A program made the position numbers and the translations under genes. Below are positions 35,332 through 50,300 of a stretch of DNA of 64,000 bases, piece after piece. The notes under the pieces are model-generated. The model was not told the DNA's origin, made no database searches, and saw only the letters and a list, made by a program, of their open reading frames with translations. The first letter of the stretch is position 1, and each line of letters begins with the position of its first letter. The stretch comes from Nemertoderma westbladi (taxonomy: Eukaryota; Xenacoelomorpha; Nemertodermatida; Nemertodermatidae), in NCBI GenBank assembly GCA_032718475.1, contig JAUCBJ010005383.1, positions 1 through 64,000 of the forward strand. Direction: 5' to 3'.

Positions 35332-38300
35332 TCAGGTCAGGCTAAAAAAGCACAAATAATATGAAAATGGAGACGGAGATAATATTTATATTGTAGAAAC
35401 AGAAGGGGGGGGGGGGGGCACTCCATGAAAAAAAGTGAATCTATGGGATAAAATCAACGCAAATAATACCTGATGACAAGCAAACTTTCGACTAGAACAT
35501 GTGCTGGAGAACTGGAGGGCCCCGATAGGCCCACACAGATAAACTAATGATAATGGATAAAATTAGGATTGGAATTGTCACTAGTTATAATTTACCAGTC
35601 GCTTTGCTCTCGCAAATACGACGGGAGAATATCTGAATTGAAGTCAACGTAAATTAATTTTGTTACATTATGTCAACGTAACAGCGTTCTGGTGAATTAC
35701 TCGTAACGCTGCAAAGTACTACTAATCAATGACATGGAAACAACTTCAATACCCGTATTCCAGAATGTATTATACCTTTAGTGTCGCCGTGTCCGAGTGG
35801 ATACGGTGGATACGGCGGATACGGCGCCTGAACTGAATAGTGTTTGGTGGCGCAGGTTCGAATCCGACTAAAGGCTGTAGAAATTTCGCACTGTTGTGTC
35901 CCTAGGCAAGACACTTTAGACACTAGTGCCTACGCCAACCCAACGGTATAATGGGAACCTGGCTTTGCTGGGGTAATAATAATAAGAGCGCTTTGAGTGT
36001 GCCGAGCGTAGAAAAGCGCTATATCAATCCAATATTATTATTATTATTATTATGTCCATTTATGTTAATGAGTGCTGCTTTATTATCCAGTTTGTAGTGA
36101 CGGGACTAGCTACTGTATGTAAATAATTGTTTAACGTGTACTGTAATCCATTATGGCGAAACGTCCAAAAATGGCGTGCCGAAAATGGCAACAGTGTTCA
36201 GTAAAACTGAACGGACACAGACGGTGACTAATTTTGCTTCAGTCGACTGTCGATTAATGATTTATCACATCCAAGCAGGAGATAAACTTCCAATAAACTT
36301 TAATTAGATTTAAATGTATAATTAATACTGTGTACCTGTTAATAAATTTCACTTATATTCGATATAGTACATGATTAACATGTATACCGACTAATACATG
36401 AGTATTATACATGAGTATCCATAAAATCCTATCTTCACATACCGAACGCTGATAAGTTGACATAATGTAACAAAATTACATACATCATTGCTTGCAAAGG
36501 TCACTTTTCAGCGTTAAAGACCCTAGTTTATTTATATAAACCTCCCTCGCTGCGCTCGCTCGGTACATTAAACTCGGGTCATAACGCTGCAAAGTGCTAC
36601 TTTGCACACAATGATGATGTAAATCGTAACGACGTGAAGGGCTTGTACGTTAAACCTAACAAAGAAACATTTTGAAAAACATATTTTGCAATATAACTCA
36701 CCTCAAGCTCGGTAATTCGATCGTCCTTCGTTTTAATTCGCTTAATTTTATCCAATTCGGCTTCAACTAACGGTACCAAATGCTTCTTGATAAAATTATT
36801 TATACGGCTGTGAGCTTGTCTCCTAGAAACATTCGTGGCAGCTGCTATAACCCTTTGACTTGTATCTTGAGGTAACATGTTATGGAGGACAGTGGCAGCT
36901 CTTTCGTCACAAAACCTAGCAAAAATATATTAATGATTCTAGAATAAAAAAACCATTTGACAAATAATTTGAGCAATAATCGTATATTCTATAGTAAAGT
37001 GTCTAATTATTCAAAATTAAAGCTCTCCTTAGTTTCTAAAAGGGTACCTTCTACACATTACATTATTAGCAATTTTTCAATATTATTTTTTTATACAAAA
37101 AACTTCGTTGTGTAAAAAATATATGAGGATGGCGAGAAGTTCTTTCAGAGGTGAATTTACAAATTACCCGGACGGATTATTGGGGAAACTAGAATTAAAG
37201 GAGACTTTGCAGAAACGAAATAATTACATGAAAATGGTGAGTCACATTAAAGCTATTATACAATCAATGGTCGGGCACATACTACAGTACAGTAGTAACT
37301 GGTGTTAATATATTACAGTAGTATGGAATAACTGGTGTGAATCTATTACAGTAGTATGGAATAACTGGTGTTAATATATTACAGTAGTATGGAATAACTG
37401 GTGTGAATCTATTACAGTAGTATGGAATAACTGGTGTTAATATATTACAGTAGTATGGAATAACTGGTGTGTATCTATTACAGTAGTATGGAATAACTGG
37501 TGTGTATCTATTACAGTAGTATGGAATAACTGGTGTGAATATATTACAGTAGTATGGAATAACTGGTGTGAATCTATTACAGTAGTATGGAATAACTGGT
37601 GTGAATATATTACAGTAGTATGGAATAACTGGTGTTAATATATTACTGTAGTATTGAATAACTGGTGTGTATCTATTACAGTAGTATGGAATAACTGGTG
37701 TGAATATATTACAGTAGTATGGAATAACTGGTGTTAATATATTACAGTAGTATGGAATAACTGGTGTGAATATATTACAGTAGTATGGAATAACTGGTGT
37801 GTATCTATTACAGTAGTATGGAATAACTGGTGTGTATCTATTACAGTAGTATGGAATAACTGGTGTGTATCTATTACAGTAGTATGGAATAACTGGTGTG
37901 AATATATTACAGTAGTATGGAATAACTGGTGTGAATATATTACAGTAGTATGGAATAACTGGTGTGTATCTATTACAGTAGTATGGAATAACTGGTGTGT
38001 ATCTATTACAGTAGTATGGAATAACTGGTGTGTATCTATTACAGTAGTATGGAATAACTGGTGTGAATATATTACAGTAGTATGGAATAACTGGTGTGAA
38101 TATATTACAGTAGTATGGAATAACTGGTGTGTATCTATTACAGTAGCATGGAATAACTGATGTGTATCTATTACAGTAGTATGGAATAACTGGTGTTAAT
38201 ATATTACAGTAGTATGGAATAACTGGTGTTAATATATTACAGTAGTATGGAATAACTGGTGTGAATCTATTACAGTAGTATGGAATAACTGGTGTTAATA

Positions 38301-41300
38301 TATTACAGTAGTATGGAATAACTGGTGTGAATCTATTACAGTAGTATGGAATAACTGGTGTGTATCTATTACAGTAGTATGGAATAACTGGTGTGTATCT
38401 ATTACAGTAGTATGGAATAACTGGTGTTAATATATTACAGTAGTATGGAATAACTGGTGTTAATATATTACAGTAGTATGGAATAACTGGTGTTAATCTA
38501 TTACAGTAGTATGGAATAACTGGTGTTAATATATTACAGTAGTATGGAATAACTGGTGTGAATCTATTACAGTAGTATGGAATAACTGGTGTGTATCTAT
38601 TACAGTAGTATGGAATAACTGGTGTGTATCTATTACAGTAGTATGGAATAACTGGTGTGTATCTATTACAGTAGTATGGAATAACTGGTGTGAATATATT
38701 ACAGTAGTATGGAATAACTGGTGTGAATATATTACAGTAGTATGGAATAACTGGTGTGTATCTATTACAGTAGCATGGAATAACTGATGTGTATCTATTA
38801 CAGTAGTATGGAATAACTGGTGTTAATATATTACAGTAGTATGGAATAACTGGTGTTAATATATTACAGTAGTATGGAATAACTGGTGTGAATCTATTAC
38901 AGTAGTATGGAATAACTGGTGTTAATATATTACAGTAGTATGGAATAACTGGTGTGAATCTATTACAGTAGTATGGAATAACTGGTGTTAATATATTACA
39001 GTAGTATGGAATAACTGGTGTGAATCTATTACAGTAGTATGGAATAACTGGTGTTAATATATTACAGTAGTATGGAATAACTGGTGTTAATATATTACAG
39101 TAGTATGGAATAACTGGTGTTAATATATTACAGTAGTATGGAATAACTGGTGTGAATCTATTACAGTAGTATGGAATAACTGGTGTGTATCTATTACAGT
39201 AGTATGGAATAACTGGTGTTAATATATTACAGTAGTATGGAATAACTGGTGTGAATCTATTACAATAGTATGGAATAACTGGTGTTAATATATTACAGTA
39301 GTACGGAATAACTGGTGTGAATATATTACAGTAGTATGGAATAACTGGTGTGAATCTATTACAGTAGTATGGAATAACTGGTGTGGATCTATTACAGTAG
39401 TATGGAATAACTGGTGTGTAACTATTACAGTAGTATGGAATAACTGATGTGAATCTATTACAGTAGTATGGAATAACTGGTGTTAATATATTACAGTAGT
39501 ATGGAATAACTGGTGTTAATATATTACAGTAGTATGGAATAACTGGTGTGAATATATTACAGTAGTATGGAATAACTGGTGTGAATCTATTACAGTAGTA
39601 TGGAATAACTGGTGTGGATCTATTACAGTAGTATGGAATAACTGGTGTTAAAATATTACAGTAGTATGGAATAACTGGTGTGAATCTATTACAGTAGTAT
39701 GGAATAACTGGTGTGTATCTATTACAGTAGTATGGAATAACTGGTATGTATCTATTACAGTAGTATGGAATAACTGATGTGAATATATTACAGTAGTATG
39801 GAATAACTGATGTGAATCTATTAAAGTAGTATGGAATAACTGGTGTTAATATATTACAGTAGTATGGAATAACTGGTGTGAATCTATTACAGTAGTATGG
39901 AATAACTGGTGTTAATATATTACAGTAGTATGGAATAACTGGTGTGAATATATTACAGTAGTATGGAATAACTGGTGTGAATCTATTACAGTAGTATGGA
40001 ATAACTGGTGTGGAACTATTACAGTAGTATGGAATAACTGGTGTGTAACTATTACAGTAGTATGGAATAACTGATGTGAATCTATTACAGTAGTATGGAA
40101 TAACTGGTGTTAATATATTACAGTAGTATGGAATAACTGGTGTTAATATATTACAGTAGTATGGAATAACTGGTGTGAATATATTACAGCAGTATGGAAT
40201 AACTGGTGTGAATCTATTACAGTAGTATGGAATAACTGGTGTGGATCTATTACAGTAGTATGGAATAACTGGTGTGTAACTATTACAGTAGTATGGAATA
40301 ACTGGTGTGTATCTATTACAGTAGTATGGAATAATTCTTGGACATTTGGTACGGGACGTAATGTTAGCGAGAAACAGAGAATAATTTGTGCAGCGTATAA
40401 CGGCAGCTGTAAGTCTTATAATCGGACTACTACTATGATCGGCATGCTGCATTGCAGCTGCATTTTTAAGAATGCTGTGCCGGCTTGTCGACAAAATTGC
40501 GCCGCCACAACTCCCTATCACCCATGACATTTGCTAGATCATCCGCATATTCAAGGCCAGTGTCCTTTAAGATGCGTCTCAAGAAAGTCATGGGCTGTCC
40601 ACCATGCTTATTCACTCCATGAGGCTGCCAAAGTACAAGATTATGCAATGGCTGGTCATCACGGCGAAAGCAATGTCCTGCAAAGCGGAGGCGATTTTGT
40701 TCTAGTGTCAAGCTTGGGGGAACCAATGAGACACCTTCAATGTTATATAGTGTCTGGTTGGAGATGTGTGCATTGTACTTGACACAATGAACCCGGCGTA
40801 GCATTCTTATGAATGTACCATCCAGAGATTTGGTGTCCTGAGCAGTTAGAGCCCAGCATGGACTCCCATAGAGGAGTACTGGAACTACTGCTGCTCTAAA
40901 TAATCGGACCTTAAGTTTCCGATTAATTCTCGGTGACTTCCAAATCCTGGAAAGCCTATTCAAGGCTGCCCATGCCTTTCCCTTACGTATTCGAAGGTCC
41001 TCACCTGACTTCCGGATCCATGATCCCAGGTAACAGAAGTCGTCCACATGCTCAAGCATACCATCCTTTGAGCTTATGCTCATCCGATCAGAGACTTGTG
41101 GAGGACTTTCAAAGTTAACTGTCAAATTTGTGGTCTTTCTGGAGTTAATAAAAAGAACAACACTAGAAGCAGCATGTTCTAATGAGCTGAGGAGCCGTTG
41201 GGCTCCCTCTAGTGATTCTGAGAGTACTCCTAAGTCATCAGCAAAGTCTAGATCAGTTAGGTACTTGGCAGGATTTCCTCGACTTCTGGAGCCAGTAGGT

Positions 41301-44300
41301 GGAGTTATCATCACCCCATCATCATTATGATGATCTAAGGACATGCGTAGAACATAGTCAACCACAATTATGAACAAGAATGGTGCAAGTGTGTCTCCCT
41401 GGAGGACGCCCCATAACACTTCAAATGGTTCTGTGTCACCGTCAACAGTAGACACAAATGTTGTCGAACCATCGTATACTGATCTGATTGCTGCAATAAT
41501 TTCATCAGGAATCCCATATAATGAAAGTATGCTGAACATACGTGAGCGAGAGACTGAATCAAAGGCCTTGAAGAAGTCAACAAAAATAACAGCCAGATGC
41601 CTGTCTTTCTTTTTTGATAACTCTTCAATTATCCTTCTAAGTGCCAAAAGCTGTAAGTCTAATAATCGGAGCAAATTGCGCAAAATGAACGCCAACTGTG
41701 TGTTTAATAGGGTGTAAAACTGAATTTAAATTAAAGCATTTAGGGGAAGGAGCAGGTTACAGTGTAGGAGTTTCCAACCAAAGCAATAAAGAAAATGTTA
41801 TGCAATACACTACCAAATTGCGCTGAAGATCACTTTTTCAATCGCAATTAATGTGCGCCACTGTGTGAAAATCATATGGTTTACAATCTCCAGCGTAGTA
41901 GGATTTATCGTAGGTTTACAATCTCCGGCGTAGTAGGCTTTATCGTAGGATTACAATCTCCCGCGTAGTAGGCTTTATCGTAGGTTTACAATCTCCAGCG
42001 TAGTAGGCTTTATCGTAGGTTTACAATCTCCAGGGTAGTAGGCTTTATCGTAGGTTTACAATCTCCCGCGTAGTAGGCTTTATCGTATGATTACAATCTC
42101 CAGCGTAGTAGGCTTTATCGTATGATTACAATCTCCAGCGTAGTAGGCTTTATCGTATGATTACAATCTCCAGCGTAGTAGGCTTTATCGTATGATTACA
42201 ATCTCCAGCGTAGTAGGCTTTATCGTAGGTTTACAATCTCCCGCGTAGTAGGATTTATCGTAGGTTTACAATCTCCAGCGTAGTAGGATTTATCGTAGGT
42301 TTACAATCTCCGGCGTAGTAGGCTTTATCGTAGGATTACAATCTCCCGCGTAGTAGGCTTTATCGTAGGTTTACAATCTCCAGCGTAGTAGGCTTTATCG
42401 TAGGTTTACAATCTCCAGGGTAGTAGGCTTTATCGTAGGTTTACAATCTCCCGCGTAGTAGGCTTTATCGTATGATTACAATCTCCCGCGTAGTAGGATT
42501 TATCGTAGGTTTACAATCTCCAGTGTAGTAGGCTTTATCGTATGATTACAATCTCCAGCGTAGTAGGCTTTATCGTAGGTTTACAATCTCCCGCGTAGTA
42601 GGATTTATCGTAGGTTTACAATCTCCAGCGTAGTAGGCTTTATCGTATGATTACAATCTCCAGCGTAGTAGGCTTTATCGTATGATTACAATCTCCAGCG
42701 TAGTAGGCTTTATCGTAGGTTTACAATCTCCCGCGTAGTAGGATTTATCGTAGGTTTACAATCTCCAGCGTAGTAGGATTTATCGTAGGTTTACAATCTC
42801 CGGCGTAGTAGGCTTTATCGTAGGATTACAATCTCCCGCGTAGTAGGCTTTATCGTAGGTTTACAATCTCCAGCGTAGTAGGCTTTATCGTATGATTACA
42901 ATCTCCAGCGTAGTAGGCTTTATCGTATGATTACAATCTCCAGCGTAGTAGGCTTTATCGTAGGTTTACAATCTCCCGCGTAGTAGGATTTATCGTAGGT
43001 TTACAATCTCCAGCGTAGTAGGCTTTATCGTATGATTACAATCTCCAGCGTAGTAGGCTTTATCGTATGATTACAATCTCCCGCGTAGTAGGATTTATCG
43101 TAGGTTTACAATCTCCCGCGTAGTAGGAATTATCGTAGGTTTACAATCTCCCGCGTAGTAGGCTTTATCGTAGGTTTACAATCTCCCGCGTAGTAGGATT
43201 TATCGTAGGTTTACAATCTCCAGCGTAGTAGGCTTTATCGTATGATTACAATCTCCAGCGTAGTAGGCTTTATCGTATGATTACAATCTCCCGCGTAGTA
43301 GGATTTATCGTAGGTTTACAATCTCCCGCGTAGTAGGAATTATCGTAGGTTTACAATCTCCAGCGTAGTAGGCTTTATCGTAGGTTTACAATCTCCAGGG
43401 TAGTAGGCTTTATCGTAGGTTTACTATCTCCAGCGTAGTAGGCTTTATCGTAGGTTTACAATCTCCCGCGTAGTAGGCTTTATCGTAGGTTTACAATCTC
43501 CAGGGTAGTAGGCTTTATCGTAGGTTTACTATCTCCAGCGTAGTAGGCTTTATCGTAGGTTTACAATCTCTCGCGTAGTAGGCTTTATCGTAGGTTTACA
43601 ATCTCCAGGGTAGTAGGCTTTATCGTAGGTTTACAATCTCCCGCGTAGTAGGCTTTATCGTAGGTTTACAATCTCCCGCGTAGTAGGCTTTAACGTAGGT
43701 TTACAATCTCCCGCGTAGTAGGCTTATCGTAGGACTACAATCTCCCGCGTAGTAGGATTTATCGTAGGTTTACAATCTCCCGCGTAGTAGGCTTTATCGT
43801 AGGTTTACAATCTCCAGCGTAGTAGGCTTTATCGTAGGTTTACATCTCCAGGGTAGTAGGCTTTATCGTAGGTTTACAATCTCCGGCGTAGTAGGCTTTA
43901 TCGTAGGATTACAATCTCCCGCGTAGTAGGATTTATCGTAGGTTTACAATCTCCCGCGTAGTAGGCTTTATCGTAGGTTTACAATCTCCCGCGTAGTAGG
44001 CTTTATCGTAGGTTTACAATCTCCCGCGTAGTAGGCTTTATCGTAGGTTTACAATCTCCCGCGTAGTACGCTTTATCGTAGGTTTACAATCTCCCGCGTA
44101 GTAGGATTTATCGTAGGTTTACAATCTCCCGCGTAGTAGGCTTTATCGTATGATAAAGTCGTGTTTTTTTTATGGTTAATTTCTATTTAGCTTCACAATG
44201 CGGCGCCTAGGATCGATTCGAGGTTATCACCAGTGTTTCTACAACTTAAGACGAACTATAAGGCGATAGAAGCCGCTGAACGCAACAAAAAAAGGATTGA

Positions 44301-47300
44301 AAAACATAACCTGTGAGTCGTTAATGATGTAAATGTAACAATTAGTCTGTCATTGAGACCACACAACGTGTCATTGTTCCACATAAACTAATGTAAATGT
44401 AACAATTAGTCTGTCATTGAGACCACACAACGTGTCATTGTTCCACATAAACTAATGTAAATGTAACAATTAGTCTGTCATTGAGACCACACAACGTGTC
44501 ATTGTTCCACATAAACTAAATATTATTAAGTGAGACACTCCCAGTAAATGTTAATGTAAATGTAACAATTAGTCTGTCATTGAGACCACACAACGTGTCA
44601 TTGTTCCACATACACTAATGTAAATGTAACAATTAGTCTGTCATTGAGACCACACAACGTATCATTGTTCCACATAAACTAATGTAAATGTAACAATTAG
44701 TCTGTCATTGAGACCACACAACGTGTCATTGTTCCACATAAACTAATGTAAATGTAACAATTAGTCTGTCATTGAGACCACACAACGTGTCATTGTTCCA
44801 CATAAACTAATGTAAATGTAACAAGTAGTCTGTCATTGAGACCACACAACGTGTCATTGTTCCACATAAACTAATGTAAATGTAACAATTAGTCTGTCAT
44901 TGAGACCACACAACGTGGCATTGTTCCACATAAACTAATGTAAATGTAACAATTAGTCTGTCATTGAGACCACACAACGTGTCATTGTTCCACATAAACT
45001 AATGTAAATGTAACAATTAGTCTGTCATTGAGACCACACAACGTGTCATTGTTCCACATAAACTAATGTAAATGTAACAATTAGTCTGTCATTGAGACCA
45101 CACAACGTGTCATTGTTCCACATAAACTAATGTAAATGTAACAAGTAGTCTGTCATTGAGACCACACAACGTGTCATTGTTCCACATAAACTAATGTAAA
45201 TGTAACAATTAGTCTGTCATTGAGACCACACAACGTGGCATTGTTCCACATAAACTAATGTAAATGTAACAATTAGTCTGTCATTGAGACCACACAACGT
45301 GTCATTGTTCCACATAAACTAATGTAAATGTAACAATTAGTCTGTCATTGAGACCACACAACGTGTCATTGTTCCACATAAACTAATGTAAATGTAACAA
45401 TTAGTCTGTCATTGAGACCACACAACGTGGCATTGTTCCACATAAACTAATGTAAATGTAACAATTAGTCTGTCATTGAGACCACACAACGTGTCATTGT
45501 TCCACATAAACTAATGTAAATGTAACAATTAGTCTGTCATTGAGACCACACAACGTGTCATTGTTCCACATAAACTAATGTAAATGTAACAATTAGTCTG
45601 TCATTGAGACCACACAACGTGTCATTGTTCCACATAAACTAATGTAAATGTAACAATTAGTCTGTCATTTGAGACCACACAACGTGTCATTGTTCCACAT
45701 AAACTAATGTAAATGTAACAATTAGTCTGTCATTGAGACCACACAACGTGTCATTGTTCCACATAAACTAATGTAAATGTAACAATTAGTCTGTCATTGA
45801 GACCACACAACGTGTCATTGTTCCACATAAACTAATGTAAATGTAACAATTAGTCTGTCATTGAGACCACACAACGTGTCATTGTTCCACATAAACTAAT
45901 GTAAATGTAACAATTAGTCTGTCATTGAGACCACACAACGTGTCATTGTTCCACATAACCTAATGTAAATGTAACAATTAGTCTGTCATTGAGACCACAC
46001 AACGTGTCATTGTTCCACATAAACTAATGTAAATGTAACAATTAGTCTGTCATTGAGACAACACAACGTGTCATTGTTCCCCATAAACTAATGTAAATGT
46101 AACAATTAGTCTGTCATTGAGACCACACAACGTGTCATTGTTCCACATAAACTAAATATTAAGTGAGACACTCCCAGTAAATGTTAATGTAAATGTAACA
46201 ATTAGTCTGTCATTGAGACCACACAACGTGTCATTGTTCCACATAAACTAATGTAAATGTAACAATTAGTCTGTCATTGAGACCACACAACGTGTCATTG
46301 TTCCACATAAACTAATGTAAATGTAACAATTAGTCTGTCATTGAGACAACACAACGTGTCATTGTTCCATATAAACTAAATGTAAATGTAACAATTAGTC
46401 TGTCATTGAGACCACACAACGTGTCATTGTTCCACATAAACTAATGCAAATGTAACAATTAGTCTGTCATTGAGACCACACAACGTGTCATTGTTCCACA
46501 TAAACTAATGTAAATGTAACAATTAGTCTGTCATTGAGACCACACAACGTGTCATTGTTCCACATAAACTAATGTAAATGTAACAATTAGTCTGTCATTG
46601 AGACCACACAACGTGTCATTGTTCCACATAAACTAATGTAAATGTAACAATTAGTCTGTCATTGAGACCACACAACGTGTCATTGTTCCACATAAACTAA
46701 ATATTAAGTGAGACACTCCCAGTAAATGTTAATGTAAATGTAACAATTAGTCTGTCATTGAGACCACACAACGTGTCATTGTTCCACATAAACTAATGTA
46801 AATGTAACAATTAGTCTGTCATTGAGACCACACAACGTGTCATTGTTCCACATAAACTAATGTAAATGTAACAATTAGTCTGTCATTGAGACCACACAAC
46901 GTGTCATTGTTCCACATAAACTAAATATTAAGTGAGACACTCCCAGTAAATGTTAATGTAAATGTAACAATTAGTCTGTCATTGAGACAACACAACGTGT
47001 CATTGTTCCACATAAACTAATGTAAATGTAACAATTAGTCTGTCATTGAGACCACACAACGTGTCATTGTTCCACATAAACTAATGTAAATGTAACAATT
47101 AGTCTGTCATTGAGACCACACAACGTGTCATTGTTCCACATAAACTAATGTAAATGTAACAATTAGTCTGTCATTGAGACCACACAACGTGTCATTGTTC
47201 CACATAAACTAATGTAAATGTAACAATTAGTCTGTCATTGAGACCACACAACGTGTCATTGTTCCACATAAACTAATGTAAATGTAACAATTAGTCTGTC

Positions 47301-50300
47301 ATTGAGACCACACAACGTGTCATTGTTCCACATAAACTAAATATTAAGTGAGACACTCCCAGTAAATGTTAATGTAAATGTAACAATTAGTCTGTCATTG
47401 AGACCACACAACGTGTCATTGTTCCACATACACTAATGTAAATGTAACAATTAGTCTGTCATTGAGACCACACAACGTATCATTGTTCCACATAAACTAA
47501 TGTAAATGTAACAATTAGTCTGTCATTGAGACCACACAACGTGTCATTGTTCCACATAAACTAATGTAAATGTAACAATTAGTCTGTCATTGAGACCACA
47601 CAACGTGGCATTGTTCCACATAAACTAATGTAAATGTAACAATTAGTCTGTCATTGAGACCACACAACGTATCATTGTTCCACATAAACTAATGTAAATG
47701 TAACAATTAGTCTGTCATTGAGACCACACAACGTGGCATTGTTCCACATAAACTAATGTAAATGTAACAATTAGTCTGTCATTGAGACCACACAACGTGT
47801 CATTGTTCCACATAAACTAATGTAAATGTAACAATTAGTCTGTCATTGAGACCACACAACGTGTCATTGTTCCACATAAACTAATGTAGATGTAACAATT
47901 AGTCTGTCATTGAGACCACACAACGTGTCATTGTTCCACATATACTAATGTAAATGTAACAATTAGTCTGTCATTGAGACCACACAACGTGTCATTGTTC
48001 CACATTAACTAATGTAAATGTAACAATTAGTCTGTCATTGAGACCACACAACGTGTCATTGTTCCACATTAACTAATGTAAATGTAACAATTAGTCTGTC
48101 ATTGAGACCACACAACGTGTCATTGTTCCACATAAACTAATTATAAAGAATCAAATTAGAATTCAGACATATATTAAGTGAGACACTCCCCAATTACATA
48201 GTATTCGATATTCTATTTCATATGTATATATGTGCTAATGATTTCCAAGAGTTAATATAAAGAGATCATGATATTGTGGCATCGTTGATATATAATACAT
48301 ATTTACAAACAGTTCATTTAATTTATTTACTTTAATAAATCCAACTTAAAATATAATCACATTAACGGATTAATTTCTAGACTTGACAGGTGCCTTATAA
48401 GCTTGCTTCCAACACAAGGCCAGATCTTTGTTGGTATCACTTAGCTAGAGGGGGTAGTTCTTTAAAATACTTAATTGTTATAATTGTTAAATTTTTAATT
48501 ATTAATTGTGAATAAATAAATGATACTAAAAAATACAAAAAAAAACAATAATACGAGTCTGAAAGAATACAAATCTGTAAAAATTTACAATTTCGTTAAA
48601 AGTTGGTTTACACGTGGCAACTTTTTGAGCAACTTTGTCTGCAACCAGCCACTTTATTAAGAACAACTTAATTTGTTCGCAGTTTAAACGTGGCAACTTC
48701 ACAAGCAAGTTTTTGAGCAACTAAGTTAATTTGATGTAAAATAGTGAGTGGTCTCTTTAGTAACTGGGCTATTATTATATTATTGCACAGCCCAGCCATT
48801 TTACGGCAACTTTATTTTAAAGCAACTTCGTATTTACAAGGAGCAACTTGATCGACCACCTGAGTTACTCTAAAAGTTGCCACGACCGTGTAAACCCGAT
48901 ATTGCTTTAGGTACAATGTTGTGAGATTGCTTTACTGTAGATACGGCAAAGCGGCAGCCATTCTGGAACTTATTAAAAGCGTTTCGATCTTTAAACACCG
49001 TTATCTAAACTAATCCTGGATGAATATTTAGTGGGCCAATTAATTAATAATTATTATTCATACATTGTCACAGAGAATGCACAATAAGTACAGATCAATG
49101 CTTGCCGATATGTCAGATATAACTATAGTTACTACTAATACTACTACTACTACTATAATGGTCGGCATGCTGCAATGCAGCTGCACAAGGGGATGGTATG
49201 GCTTAACAAAAATACATTTACCGCCGCCATGCTATCCACAATTGACAATGCAGCAAGCATTAAGAATGCTACTCTAAATTCCTCCGTCAGATTCCTCCGT
49301 CAGAACCGTCACAACTCCCTATCTTGCGAGATTATCCGCATCTTCAAGGTCCGTGTCCTTTAAGATGCGTCCCAAGAAAGTGACTTTGCTAAGCTGAAAA
49401 TCAGGTAAAGACTTCGGATACGTAAGGGGAAGACATGGGCAGCATTGAATAGTCCGTCCAGGATTTGGAAGTCCCATAGAATAAAACGGAACCTTAATGT
49501 TGGATTATTTATGGCAGTAGTAGTACCAGTACTTTTATATGGGAGTCAATGCTGGGCTCTAACTGCAGAGGGCTCCAAATCTCTGGATGGCACATTCACA
49601 AGAATGCTACGCCGGGTTCATTGTGTCAAGTACAATTAACACATCCCCAATCGGACTCTAAATAACATTGGAGGTGTTCCATTAGTCTCCCCTAGCTTGA
49701 CACTTGAACGGAACCCCATCCGCTTTGCAGGACATTGCTTTCGCCGTGAGGACCAGCCAGTGCATAATCTTGTGCTTTAGCGACCTAATGGTGTGAATAA
49801 GCATGGTGTACAGCAGCCCATGACATTCTTGAGACGCATCTTAAAGGACACTGGCCTTGAAGATGCGGATGATCTAGCAAATGTCATGGGTGATAGGGAG
49901 TGGTGGCGGCGCAATTTTGTCGACAAGCCGGCAAATCATTATTAATATATATGAAATATATATAATGCAGCTGCAATGCGGCATGCCGATAAATAGTAGT
50001 AGAAGTAAATATCGATCTAGACAGAGAGCTCCTGCAGTAAATATTTACGGATATTCTAAAGGGATTACAAATCGAGTTAAACACGTCGCTGAAGATTTAT
50101 ACGTTTGGGTTGCCGTTCCAAACTCCCTGTGGATGAGAATTGAACTACGTTCCACGTTTAAGCAGAATATTGACAGATAACACATGGTACAATAAGATAA
50201 GTTCGGTTGCAATAACCAAACGATTAGACAGTTTCTATATATTAGATTGCTTTTGTATTTCACCAGGGAAATGTACGAAAATCTGGTCCGGTTATCAAAA

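Noticed and set aside
35782-35870. Functional tRNA-Ser or tRNA-Leu gene
   Set aside because: The head is followed by a SINE central domain and (ATT)n tail, and the D-arm has an inserted repeat.
37282-40530. 1082-codon minus-strand frame with repeated TPVIPYYCN units
   Set aside because: Translation of the 33-bp intronic array; it reads antisense through CFAP97D intron 1 and into LINE flank.
49970-50180. Extra CFAP97D exon from the frame with DLYVWVAVPNSLW
   Set aside because: Its phase does not fit between exon 2 (ends phase 2) and exon 3, which already join each other perfectly, and no donor is present.
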